DNA of 14,555 bases from Pseudoruminococcus sp964385235 (GTDB lineage Bacteria; Bacillota; Clostridia; Oscillospirales; Acutalibacteraceae), in contig CAYLOD010000047.1 of assembly GCA_964385235.1 (NCBI GenBank), positions 1 through 14,555 of the forward strand, in the 5' to 3' direction. Below the pieces are notes generated by a model, which had not been told where the DNA came from, did no database searches, and saw only the letters and a list, made by a program, of their open reading frames with translations. Positions 1-6,532 of the stretch are shown here, one piece after another. The first letter of the stretch is position 1, and each line of letters begins with the position of its first letter. The translations under genes were made by a program, and so were the position numbers.

Positions 1-87
1 TAGCGCACGGCAGTTCATTGGTAATTTCGTCTTTACGCGGCAGTAAACTTCCCTTGCCGACGTCGAGCGAACGCAAGCGAGCGACTA

Positions 88-167
88 CGCGACTTGCGCG
101 TCGAGGCACTCGACCGCGTCTTGCGTGTTGAGGCACTCGACCGCATTTTTGTTGTGAGGTACTCGAC
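88..167. repeat. Three tandem 26-27 bp hairpin repeats
   Basis: Three copies lie head to tail at 88-114, 115-141 and 142-167, each ending in CTCGAC. Copy 1 holds a perfect 6-bp inverted repeat (GTCGAG, GCA loop, CTCGAC at 100-114). Copy 2 has one substitution in the left arm and copy 3 is clearly decayed, so the copies degrade towards rsmD. There are no unique spacers, so this is not a CRISPR array. The region just upstream (61-87) is also rich in GCGA/AGCG words and may be an older, scrambled copy. The function is unknown. Confidence 0.75.
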
Positions 168-191
168 ATATCCGACAAAGTGTGATATAAT
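163..191 (+). promoter_or_regulatory. Sigma-A-type promoter for rsmD
   Basis: The -35 TCGACA (163-168) is separated by 17 bp from a perfect -10 TATAAT (186-191), with a TG extension at 183-184. The predicted start of transcription is near 198. The -35 box lies in the end of the third repeat copy. This is the only strong promoter upstream of rsmD and probably serves rsmD, coaD and the gene at 1329. Confidence 0.75.
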
Positions 192-216
192 AATTTTGTA
201 TATTTGAAATTTTGAT

Positions 217-243
217 AAACAGCCGATACAGTGAGCTGTTTTT
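217..243 (+). terminator. Terminator-like hairpin in the rsmD leader
   Basis: AAACAGC (217-223) can pair with GCTGTTT (235-241) around an 11-nt loop, and a run of T (239-243) follows. It lies between the predicted transcription start (about 198) and the rsmD start codon, so it could act as an attenuator rather than the end of an upstream gene. The stem is only 7 bp and A/T-rich at its base, so termination may be weak. Confidence 0.4.
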
Positions 244-273
244 ACTTGCCAATGATTGCGGGAGGACGCCAAA

Positions 274-819
274 ATGAGGGTTATATCGGGAAAGGCGGGC
301 GGCAGAAAGCTCGAAACATTGAGCGGCAGAGAAGTCCGGCCGACTTCCGATATGGTCAAGGAGGCGGTTTTTTCGATCATTCAGTTCGATATTGAGGGAA
401 GATGCTTTCTCGATTTGTTCGCGGGTTCGGGTCAGATGGGCATAGAGGCTCTCAGCCGCGGCGCGAGAAAAGCTGTGCTTGTTGACAGCTCGGCGGCTTC
501 TCTCGCCACTGTCAGGAGAAATCTCGAGCAGACGGGACTTTACGGCAGCGCTGAGATTGTCGCCGATGATTCAATCGCGTTCCTCGGAAAGTGTGAAAAG
601 AGATTCGATATAGCGTATCTCGACCCGCCGTACGGAACGGGTCTGCTTCAAAGGGCGCTGGATATTCTGCCCGCGCTTATGAATAAGGGCGGCAGGATTA
701 TCTGCGAGCATCCGAATGATGAGGAACTTCCCGAAAGCTCCGGTGACTTTGCCGTGAAAAAGCGCTACAGATACGGGAAAATAATGCTTACCGTGTATGT
801 TGATCGGGATTTCTTATAA
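274..819 (+). CDS. rsmD: 16S rRNA (guanine(966)-N(2))-methyltransferase RsmD
   Basis: A 181-aa protein that, by family, transfers a methyl group from S-adenosylmethionine to N2 of G966 of 16S rRNA during 30S subunit assembly. The N-terminus MRVISGKAGGRKL is typical of RsmD. The SAM-binding motif I is DLFAGSGQMG (residues 47-56) and the catalytic motif DPPY is at 117-120. I chose ATG at 274 because GGAGG (261-265) lies 8 nt upstream; an in-frame TTG at 256 would place that site inside the gene and add six residues foreign to the family. coaD follows after 22 nt, an order common in Firmicutes. Length is normal. Confidence 0.95.
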   Translation: MRVISGKAGGRKLETLSGREVRPTSDMVKEAVFSIIQFDIEGRCFLDLFAGSGQMGIEALSRGARKAVLVDSSAASLATVRRNLEQTGLYGSAEIVADDSIAFLGKCEKRFDIAYLDPPYGTGLLQRALDILPALMNKGGRIICEHPNDEELPESSGDFAVKKRYRYGKIMLTVYVDRDFL

Positions 820-841
820 TAAACGCGGAGGAAACAAATAA

Positions 842-1324
842 ATGAAAACGGCTATATGCTCCGGGAGCTTTGACCCCGTTACCGTAGGTCACGTCGATAT
901 TATAACGAGAGCATCAAAAATGTTTGATAAAATCATTGTCGCGGTACTTAATAATATAAATAAGCAGGTTTGCTTTGACGCGGAAGAACGCGTGAGATTG
1001 ATAGAAAAGGCGACGGCGGAACTTGCGAATGTCGAAGTGACAAGTTTCGACGGACTGCTCGCCGATTTTGCCGCGCAGCGTCACGCGACGGCTATTGTCA
1101 GAGGTCTGAGAGCCCTTTCGGACTTTGAGTACGAGTTTCAGATGGCTCTAACAAATAATAAGCTAAACCCCGGACTTGAAACGATATTTCTCACAACGCG
1201 GTCCGAGAATATGTTCATAAGCTCAAGTATAGTAAAGCAGGTTGCGAGGTATGGCGGAGATATATCATCATTTGTTCCCGAATGTGTTCATGATGAAATA
1301 TTAAACAGACTTAGAAAGGATTGA
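842..1324 (+). CDS. coaD: Phosphopantetheine adenylyltransferase
   Basis: A 160-aa cytoplasmic enzyme of coenzyme A synthesis. It joins 4'-phosphopantetheine and ATP to give dephospho-CoA and pyrophosphate. The nucleotidyltransferase motif TVGH is at residues 14-17, right after the N-terminal GSFDPVT. RGLR (87-90) and ISSSIVK (126-132, the family's ISSTxxR-like phosphate-binding segment) are also present, and the length matches the family. GGAGG (827-831) sits 10 nt before the ATG. The stop codon is 4 nt before the next start, so the downstream gene is probably co-transcribed. Confidence 0.97.
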   Translation: MKTAICSGSFDPVTVGHVDIITRASKMFDKIIVAVLNNINKQVCFDAEERVRLIEKATAELANVEVTSFDGLLADFAAQRHATAIVRGLRALSDFEYEFQMALTNNKLNPGLETIFLTTRSENMFISSSIVKQVARYGGDISSFVPECVHDEILNRLRKD

Positions 1325-1328
1325 TATT

Positions 1329-1799
1329 ATGAGTAGCGTGGAAACAATGCTTAACGACCTGTACGAAATGCTGGGGAGTTCGGCAAAGGTACCCCTCAGC
1401 AGGGATAAGGTTATCGTCAGCGTGACGGATGTAAAGGAAATGCTTGATGAAATAAAAGCCAACCTTCCGCAGGAGATACGTCAGGCGCGCAGTATAGTCG
1501 CAGACAGAAACAGGATCATATCGCAGGCGAATCAGGAGGCGGAGTCTATCATTCACTCCGCGGAGGAGCGCGCGAAAAAAATGGTGGCAAAGAACGAGAT
1601 TGTCCGTCAGGCACAGAACCGCTCAACCGAGATACTTTCGGACGCGAAGATGAAATCTACCGAAATGAGAAAAGCCGCGGGAGAATTTGTGGACGATATT
1701 ATGAGGCAGGCTGACGAGGATATGAGCCGTACTCTCGCCGAACTGAAAAAGGTAAGGCAAAACATAAAGTCCACGCAGAGGAAATCCTCTCAGAATTAA
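1329..1799 (+). CDS. Small coiled-coil protein, function unknown
   Basis: A 156-aa soluble, highly charged protein with no signal peptide or membrane segment. A short N-terminal region (1-42) is followed by a long predicted helix rich in Ala, Glu, Lys, Arg and Gln (about 44-150), including a segment like AESIIHSAEERAKKM, which suggests a coiled coil. Clostridial genes in this position after coaD are often labelled ATPase or V-ATPase subunit H-like because of low-complexity helix similarity; I see no Walker motif, so that label is not supported. A DivIVA-like scaffold is another possibility. AAAGGA (1315-1320) overlaps the end of coaD and serves as the ribosome binding site. Being a gene is near certain; the role is not known. 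Confidence 0.8.
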   Translation: MSSVETMLNDLYEMLGSSAKVPLSRDKVIVSVTDVKEMLDEIKANLPQEIRQARSIVADRNRIISQANQEAESIIHSAEERAKKMVAKNEIVRQAQNRSTEILSDAKMKSTEMRKAAGEFVDDIMRQADEDMSRTLAELKKVRQNIKSTQRKSSQN

Positions 1800-1843
1800 C
1801 ATTCAGAGCGCGGCGGCGCTGTACAGCCGGACCGTGCGGGTCT

Positions 1844-1892
1844 GCCGTCTTGCATGACGGCGTATATTTCACAGAATACAACGCCGTTTTTA
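1844..1892 (+). promoter_or_regulatory. Overlapping hairpins, attenuator-like leader
   Basis: GACGGC (1856-1861) can pair upstream with GCCGTC (1844-1849, loop TTGCAT). Alternatively ACGGCGT (1857-1863) can pair downstream with ACGCCGT (1881-1887), and the second hairpin is followed by TTTTATTT. The two structures share bases and exclude each other, as in terminator/antiterminator leaders. Smaller inverted repeats occur just upstream (the palindrome GCTGTACAGC near 1818-1827, and GACC/GGTC near 1830-1842). It may also simply be the terminator of the rsmD-coaD transcript. No promoter was seen between 1800 and 1844. Confidence 0.45.
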
Positions 1893-1908
1893 TTTCGGAG
1901 GTTAGTTA

Positions 1909-3279
1909 ATGAGAAAAAACGTTATAAGAATATTTTACGTTTTGTTTTTTGCGGCGCTGACCGCCACTTTGATCTGCGGCGCGATATATTTTTTGAATCT
2001 CGGTATCGGCGGCGGCGCGATAAATAAGAAGAACGACGATCCGGACGTTATCAATTCCGTTAATGTATATGGGCAGAACGAGCTTACATACAGAAATATT
2101 ACCTTAGAGGACTTTAATGTCTCGCCGTACTACAACCCTGTCAAAACAACAAAGGGCAGAGATTCGCTCGGCTCCGAAACGGAAAAAGAGATGTATAACC
2201 TTATCAGCGGCAGCGTCACTACCGTAAGCGAGTCCAAGGACGAAAACGGTCACTACCGCACACTGCGCGTTACTATCAAGGGCAGGCATATGTCCGAGAG
2301 AGAAATACGGCGCTCGGTAAACGCTTATGTTTTTGATAATCCTCAGATTTTCTGGCTTGACAATCTTTTCGGATACGCGTATGCGGGTGATGATACGATA
2401 GCCGAGTTTTACTCCGTTCTGTCCGCCGACGAGTGCGAAAAGATGTCAGCCGTACTGCGCAGCGCGGTTAATATGATAATATCGTCACTCGATGAGGGAC
2501 AGAGTGAATTTGAAAGGGAAAAGCTTATTCACGATTATATAATAAATCATTGTGTGTATAAGGGCACAGCCAAAAGCATAAATGACGGCTGGGAGTATTT
2601 CTCCGCGTACGGCGCGCTTGTAAAGGGCGAGGCTGTATGTGAAGGCTACGCCAAGGCGGAGCAGATACTGATGAATATGTGCGGAATAGAGTGCATGACG
2701 ATACGCGGCGACAGCGACGGCGGCGGACATATGTGGAATATCATAAAAATCGACGGGAAATGGTATCATCTTGATGTGACGTGGGACGATACGGAAAACG
2801 GCATAATATACGACTTTTTTAACGTCAGCGACGAGATAATAACCGTAACGCATACCATTAGCCCCAATTCCGATGATGTCAGCCTCGATCCGGACAGCAA
2901 GGACGATATGAGGTACAATTTTTTCGTGCCGGAATGCAACTCGACAGAGGCGGGGTATTACTCAAGGAACGCGGCGATTATAAAAAACTTTGACGATGAA
3001 ACAGACAAAAATGTCATAGATACACTTGTGAACGCCGCAGGAAATCGAGATGAGTATCTTCCGATAGTTTTCGGAAAAGAAATGAAATACTCGGAATATA
3101 TAGATAAACTGTTTTTCGATCAGCCGTACAAGTTCTATTTTTATGTAAACGAGGCAAACAAGCTGCTTGATGACGCGCACAAGATAAACCGCGACGGCTG
3201 CTCGATTTATAAAAATGAGGGTGCGCTGCTTGTGAGAGTCAAGCTGGCATATATTGCGAAGGGCAACACAGGTGAATAA
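1909..3279 (+). CDS. Membrane-anchored transglutaminase-like protein
   Basis: A 456-aa protein with an N-terminal membrane segment (about residues 8-33) and probably an extracytoplasmic body. The transglutaminase-like core contains AVCEGYA with Cys244, GGGHMWN with His274 and WYHLDVTWDD with Asp289, the spacing of the Cys-His-Asp triad of this superfamily. In bacteria such proteins are usually proteases or peptide-modifying enzymes, but the substrate cannot be read from sequence. The roughly 160 residues after the core (about 295-456) and those before it (34-195) match nothing I recognise. GGAGG (1897-1901) is 7 nt upstream of the ATG. folE begins 15 nt after the stop, so it is probably transcribed with the folate genes, though no functional link is evident. 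Confidence 0.88.
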   Translation: MRKNVIRIFYVLFFAALTATLICGAIYFLNLGIGGGAINKKNDDPDVINSVNVYGQNELTYRNITLEDFNVSPYYNPVKTTKGRDSLGSETEKEMYNLISGSVTTVSESKDENGHYRTLRVTIKGRHMSEREIRRSVNAYVFDNPQIFWLDNLFGYAYAGDDTIAEFYSVLSADECEKMSAVLRSAVNMIISSLDEGQSEFEREKLIHDYIINHCVYKGTAKSINDGWEYFSAYGALVKGEAVCEGYAKAEQILMNMCGIECMTIRGDSDGGGHMWNIIKIDGKWYHLDVTWDDTENGIIYDFFNVSDEIITVTHTISPNSDDVSLDPDSKDDMRYNFFVPECNSTEAGYYSRNAAIIKNFDDETDKNVIDTLVNAAGNRDEYLPIVFGKEMKYSEYIDKLFFDQPYKFYFYVNEANKLLDDAHKINRDGCSIYKNEGALLVRVKLAYIAKGNTGE

Positions 3280-3294
3280 TGAAAGGGAGAGCAA

Positions 3295-3864
3295 ATGGTT
3301 GATAAGCAAAGAATAGAGGCGGCTGTCAGGGAACTGCTGGCGGCAATAGGCGAGGACGCTGACAGGGAGGGACTTCTCGAAACTCCCCGGCGCGTTGCTG
3401 ATATGTATGAGGAAATATTCGCGGGACTTCACGACGACCCGAAGCAATACCTTAAAATATTTGACGTACCGGAGCAGAATCAGGAGCTTGTCATTGTCCG
3501 CGATATACCCATGTATTCGGTATGCGAGCATCACCTGCTGCCGTTCGTCGGTACGGCGCACATAGCGTATATCCCGAAAAGCGGCAAAATAATAGGGCTT
3601 TCCAAGTTCGCGAGAATAGTGAGCAGCTTTGCCAAAAGACCTCAGGTTCAGGAAAGGCTTACCTCGGAGATAGCGGACTTTCTGTATGATAATCTCGAGC
3701 CGCTCGGAGTGGCTGTCGTTATAGAGGCGGAGCATCTGTGCATGACTATGCGCGGGGCGAGAGCGGCGGGAGCCAAGACGATGACGTCCGCCCTCAGGGG
3801 CGTTATAAAGAGCGACGCGAGAGCGAGAGCGGAAGTAATGTCCCTTTTGACGACGAGGAAATAG
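3295..3864 (+). CDS. folE: GTP cyclohydrolase I
   Basis: A 189-aa enzyme converting GTP to 7,8-dihydroneopterin triphosphate and formate, the first step of folate synthesis. The zinc-binding CEHHLLPF is at residues 77-84 (Cys77, His80) and the third ligand is Cys149 in EHLCMTMRG. The N-terminal helix with LLETPRRVADMYEEI is typical. Length fits the bacterial type I enzyme. The ribosome binding site GAAAGGGAG is just before the ATG. It starts a folE-folP-folB-folK run. Confidence 0.97.
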   Translation: MVDKQRIEAAVRELLAAIGEDADREGLLETPRRVADMYEEIFAGLHDDPKQYLKIFDVPEQNQELVIVRDIPMYSVCEHHLLPFVGTAHIAYIPKSGKIIGLSKFARIVSSFAKRPQVQERLTSEIADFLYDNLEPLGVAVVIEAEHLCMTMRGARAAGAKTMTSALRGVIKSDARARAEVMSLLTTRK

Positions 3865-3900
3865 TCTGTCGGTAAAACTCTGTCGGGAGCGGATATAAAA

Positions 3901-4716
3901 ATGAAGAAGATATTTAAGGCGAATAGTTTCAGCTTCCCTCTCGGGAGAAAAACATATATAATGGGGATATTGAACGTGACGCCCGACTCGTTTTCGGACG
4001 GCGGAAAATGGCTCGGTATTGACGCGGCTGTCGGTCACGCCGTACAGATGCAGAACGACGGAGCGGATATAATAGATATAGGTGCGCAGTCTACCCGTCC
4101 CGGATACACGAGAATATCCGCCGAGGACGAGGAGAAACGCTTGCTGCCGTTTCTCCGTGCTGTGAGAAAAGCCGTCAGCGTCCCTGTTTCGGTAGATACA
4201 TTTTACCCTTCGGTGGCGGAAAAGGCGCTATTTTACGGGGCGGATATTATAAATGACGTTACGGGTTATGCCGACGAGGATATGTACCGCGTTTCGTCGC
4301 GGAGCGGATGCGGCTGCATTATCACGCACGACAAGGCGGACGGAATAAGGGAATTTTTCGAGAGCGCCGTCGAAAAATGCGGACGCTTCGGCATTGAGCG
4401 CGAGCGTGTCTGCCTTGACCCCGGAATAGGCTTCGGCAAAACTTACGGAACTGATCTTGAGATACTGAGGGAATGCGGCAAGTATCGTGCCGATGAGTGC
4501 GCGCTCCTTATCGGAGCGTCACGCAAGAGGGTAGTGGGAGCGCCATGCGGAAACCCGCCGTTTGAGCAAAGACTTGCGGGGACGATCGCCGCTCATGTTC
4601 TCGCTGTATCCTCGGGCGCGGATATTATCAGGGTTCACGATGTTGCCGAAGCGGTTCAATCGGCAAGGGTCGCGGACGCTGTTGTGAGGGGTTATGATGG
4701 ACCGGATTATTATTAG
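3901..4716 (+). CDS. folP: Dihydropteroate synthase
   Basis: A 271-aa TIM-barrel enzyme that condenses 6-hydroxymethyl-7,8-dihydropterin pyrophosphate with p-aminobenzoate to give 7,8-dihydropteroate; it is the sulfonamide target. The signature GILNVTPDSFSDGG is at residues 22-35 and loop 2 is IDIGAQSTRPG (59-69, usually GGESTRPG). Other pterin or phosphate residues are in place: Asp99 (VSVDTF), Asn118 (IINDV), Asp173 (CLDPGIGFGK), Lys209 (SRKR), Arg244 and His246 (IIRVHDV). The stretch after THDKADG (142-148) is shorter than in the E. coli enzyme, which carries a longer MHMQG..MQ loop there. GGGAG (3885-3889) lies 11 nt upstream. The gene overlaps folB by 20 nt. Confidence 0.96.
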   Translation: MKKIFKANSFSFPLGRKTYIMGILNVTPDSFSDGGKWLGIDAAVGHAVQMQNDGADIIDIGAQSTRPGYTRISAEDEEKRLLPFLRAVRKAVSVPVSVDTFYPSVAEKALFYGADIINDVTGYADEDMYRVSSRSGCGCIITHDKADGIREFFESAVEKCGRFGIERERVCLDPGIGFGKTYGTDLEILRECGKYRADECALLIGASRKRVVGAPCGNPPFEQRLAGTIAAHVLAVSSGADIIRVHDVAEAVQSARVADAVVRGYDGPDYY

Positions 4717-5056
4717 AGATTTAAGGATATATGCTCACCACGGAGTACATGACTTTGAGAAGAAAAGGGGACAGATGTTTATTATTGACGCGGATATTTA
4801 CGCGGATCTGACTGCCGCCTGCCGGACGGACAGACTTGAGGACACCATTAATTATTCGCGTGCCGCCGCCGTTATAAAGCGGGCTGTTTCCTCGGAGAGC
4901 TATGACCTTATAGAGCGCGCGGCGCAGGTCGCGGCGGATTCTCTGCTTGCGGAGTTTCCCGCCGCCGAACGCGTCCGTATTCTCCTGAAAAAACCAAACG
5001 CGCCGATAGAGGCTGACTTCGGCTATGTCGCCGTAGAAATCACACGCGCAAGGTGA
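4697..5056 (+). CDS. folB: Dihydroneopterin aldolase
   Basis: A 119-aa enzyme that cleaves 7,8-dihydroneopterin to 6-hydroxymethyl-7,8-dihydropterin and glycolaldehyde. The N-terminus reads MDRIIIRDLRIYAHHGV, with the conserved Glu21 shortly after. Tyr53 in DTINYS, Glu73 in LIER and the catalytic-type Lys99 in KKPNAPI match the family. Two ATGs occur in tandem (4694 and 4697). I chose 4697 because GAGGG (4686-4690) is then 6 nt away rather than 3, and because homologs begin MDK/MDR. It starts inside folP, suggesting translational coupling. Confidence 0.95.
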   Translation: MDRIIIRDLRIYAHHGVHDFEKKRGQMFIIDADIYADLTAACRTDRLEDTINYSRAAAVIKRAVSSESYDLIERAAQVAADSLLAEFPAAERVRILLKKPNAPIEADFGYVAVEITRAR

Positions 5057-5078
5057 CGCGAAACGGGGGCATATTTAA

Positions 5079-5570
5079 ATGAAAAGGGCTGTACTATGTA
5101 TTGGGACGAATATCGGAGATCGAATGAAGAATCTTCGCGGCGCTGTCGCCGCCCTGTCGATTCTATGCGGAACCGCCGTGACTGAAGTTTCCGGAATATA
5201 TGAAACAGAGCCGTTTGAAACACCCGATGAGCAGGATAGCTTCTATAACTGCTGTGTTATGATTGAAACGGAGCTTTCACCGGAAATGCTTATGGGAGCC
5301 TGCCTCGGCATAGAGGCGGGTATGGGCAGGCGCCGCCCGTATAAATATTCCCCGAGAATAATAGACATAGATATGATACTTTACGAGGGCGAGGAACGCG
5401 GCGGCGGGAATTTAACGCTCCCGCACCCAAGGTTCCTCGAAAGGGCGTTCGTTGTTATCCCCATGCTCGATATTTTCCCCGACGGCCGCGCACTCGGAGT
5501 TGAGTTCGGCGGCGCGGTTCACGGTCTCGACACGTCGGGAGTAAAACGTCTGCGGGGGTGCGTTTTATGA
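5079..5570 (+). CDS. folK: 2-amino-4-hydroxy-6-hydroxymethyldihydropteridine pyrophosphokinase
   Basis: A 163-aa enzyme that transfers pyrophosphate from ATP to 6-hydroxymethyl-7,8-dihydropterin, making the substrate of FolP. The N-terminus CIGTNIGDR matches the family's GSNxGD loop. SPRIIDIDMILYEG (91-104) carries the Mg-binding Asp96 and Asp98, and LPHPRFLERAF (114-124) is the conserved C-terminal motif. Length is usual for a stand-alone HPPK. Upstream GGGGG (5065-5069, 9 nt from ATG) is a modest ribosome binding site. The stop overlaps the comF start in ATGA. Confidence 0.95.
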   Translation: MKRAVLCIGTNIGDRMKNLRGAVAALSILCGTAVTEVSGIYETEPFETPDEQDSFYNCCVMIETELSPEMLMGACLGIEAGMGRRRPYKYSPRIIDIDMILYEGEERGGGNLTLPHPRFLERAFVVIPMLDIFPDGRALGVEFGGAVHGLDTSGVKRLRGCVL

Positions 5571-6196
5571 CAGCGGATCCTCTTAAATTTCTGTTTCCGA
5601 GAAAATGCCCGTATTGCGGCAAAATCATTACCGGAGACAGGCTTGAATGCGATATGTGCCGGGCGGGCTTTCCGCAAAAGCCATATATAAGGACAATACC
5701 GAGCGGCAACGAATGTGTTGCCGCTTTTAAATATGACGGAAAAGTGAGAGAAGCCGTTAAAAGTTATAAGTTTTACGGCAGACGTGAGTACTGCAAAAGC
5801 CTTTCCGCGGCTCTCGCGCGGGTTGTTCGCGAATACTTCGGAGAACCCGACATTGTAACGAATGTGCCCCTCTCAAAGAAGCGGCTGAAAGAGCGGGGCT
5901 ATGATCAGGCGGAACTTATTGCCGTAGAGGTGGGCAGACTGCTGTCGGTTGAGTACAGGAGAACGCTTGAAAAGGTCATAGATAACAGGGAACAGCACAG
6001 CCTGAACCATGAGGAGCGGAAAGTCAATATAGCAGGCGTATACAGGCGCTTGGAAGGGCTTGACCTGAGCGGGAAAACGGTGCTTATCGTTGACGATATA
6101 GTGACATCGGGGCATACGCTTTCGGAGTGCTGCCGTATGCTTGCCGAAAACAGTGGCGTGAAAATAATCTGCGCAGCGGCAGCGAGCGCGCTTTGA
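5567..6196 (+). CDS. comFC: ComF family phosphoribosyltransferase-like protein
   Basis: A 209-aa protein. An N-terminal zinc finger is suggested by CPYC (Cys14, Cys17) and CDMC (Cys28, Cys31). The C-terminal part is a type I phosphoribosyltransferase fold with PLSKKRLKERGYDQAELIA (101-119), DNREQHSLNHEER (139-151) and the PRPP-binding loop VLIVDDIVTSGHT (172-184). ComFC proteins act in natural transformation in Bacillus and other bacteria, but most genomes with the gene have never been shown to be competent. I start at ATG 5567 (GGGGGT at 5554-5559 upstream) rather than the in-frame GTG at 5558, since it gives the ATGA overlap with folK. No other competence gene is present here. Confidence 0.92.
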   Translation: MTADPLKFLFPRKCPYCGKIITGDRLECDMCRAGFPQKPYIRTIPSGNECVAAFKYDGKVREAVKSYKFYGRREYCKSLSAALARVVREYFGEPDIVTNVPLSKKRLKERGYDQAELIAVEVGRLLSVEYRRTLEKVIDNREQHSLNHEERKVNIAGVYRRLEGLDLSGKTVLIVDDIVTSGHTLSECCRMLAENSGVKIICAAAASAL

Positions 6197-6244
6197 ACAA
6201 AAATATTATCGGTTACGCTTTACACATAGCATTCAATAATTGTC

Positions 6245-6274
6245 TTGACCGAGCAGTATTAAAACAGGGATTAT
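6245..6274 (+). promoter_or_regulatory. Possible weak promoter after comF
   Basis: TTGACC (6245-6250, 5 of 6 to consensus) and GATTAT (6269-6274, 4 of 6) are separated by 18 bp. It would start transcription near 6281 and read into the structured stretch that ends in the T-tract at 6446-6452. The match is modest and the AT-rich setting makes chance hits likely. Confidence 0.35.
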
Positions 6275-6280
6275 TAATAC

Positions 6281-6452
6281 GAAATTTTAATGGAAACTTT
6301 TGGGAAATATGGCATAAATCAGGCGATGTACCCGCCATCGGGCAGGAACTGAGCCTTAAAGCGGTAAGTTTCTCATTAAACGGCGGACGGCAAACGGCCG
6401 AAAGGCTTGTACCTCTTTGCGTCGGAGGAAGCCTGACGCGCCTTATTTTTTT
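6281..6452 (+). ncRNA. Candidate structured small RNA
   Basis: The 330 bases between comF and the next gene contain no credible ORF but much potential pairing. AGCCTT (6352-6357) pairs with AAGGCT (6402-6407) around a GC-rich core. CGATG/CATCG forms a hairpin near 6324-6340. AGGCTT (6403-6408) can instead pair with AAGCCT (6429-6434), and GCGTC (6419-6423) with GACGC (6435-6439). The stretch ends in seven T. A length near 170 nt would fit a 6S-like or similar RNA, but I do not recognise a family. It could equally be the 3' UTR and terminator of the folate-comF operon. Confidence 0.3.
6403..6452 (+). terminator. Probable rho-independent terminator
   Basis: AGGCTT(6403-6408)/AAGCCT(6429-6434), continued by CCTC(6412-6415)/GAGG(6425-6428), forms a 10-bp stem with a 3-nt bulge. 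A competing stem GCGTC(6419-6423)/GACGC(6435-6439) lies closer to the run of seven T at 6446-6452. Either would end transcripts from the folate-comF operon or from the candidate small RNA. The gap between stem and T-run is longer than ideal. Confidence 0.5.
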
Positions 6453-6474
6453 GCTTTATTTTAAGGAAAAATTG

Positions 6475-6483
6475 TGATAAAAT
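6475..6483 (+). promoter_or_regulatory. TG-extended -10 promoter for the gene at 6533
   Basis: TG at 6475-6476, one base, then TAAAAT (6478-6483) forms an extended -10 element. The -35 position 17 bp upstream (6455-6460, TTTATT) is poor, as often tolerated with extended -10 promoters. It lies directly after the T-tract and would give a leader of about 40 nt. Confidence 0.5.
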
Positions 6484-6532
6484 AGAAAATACAGGATATT
6501 ATGCCGATATTTATTGAAAGGAGAGTATGGCA

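Noticed and set aside
88..167. Tandem repeats as a mini CRISPR array
   Set aside because: The copies are directly adjacent without spacers, and no cas gene is present.
33..380. Minus-strand 115-aa reading frame with repeated RSSASTRK
   Set aside because: It is the translation of the 27-bp DNA repeats running into the start of rsmD on the other strand. It has no ribosome binding site or recognisable domain.
2962..4038. Long minus-strand frame of 358 aa across the transglutaminase, folE and folP genes
   Set aside because: It is antisense to three convincing genes, its composition is low in normal protein motifs, and no promoter or ribosome binding site supports it.
6127..6477. 116-aa + strand frame overlapping the end of comF
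   Set aside because: It starts inside comF in another frame without a ribosome binding site and runs through the structured T-tract region; no family resemblance.
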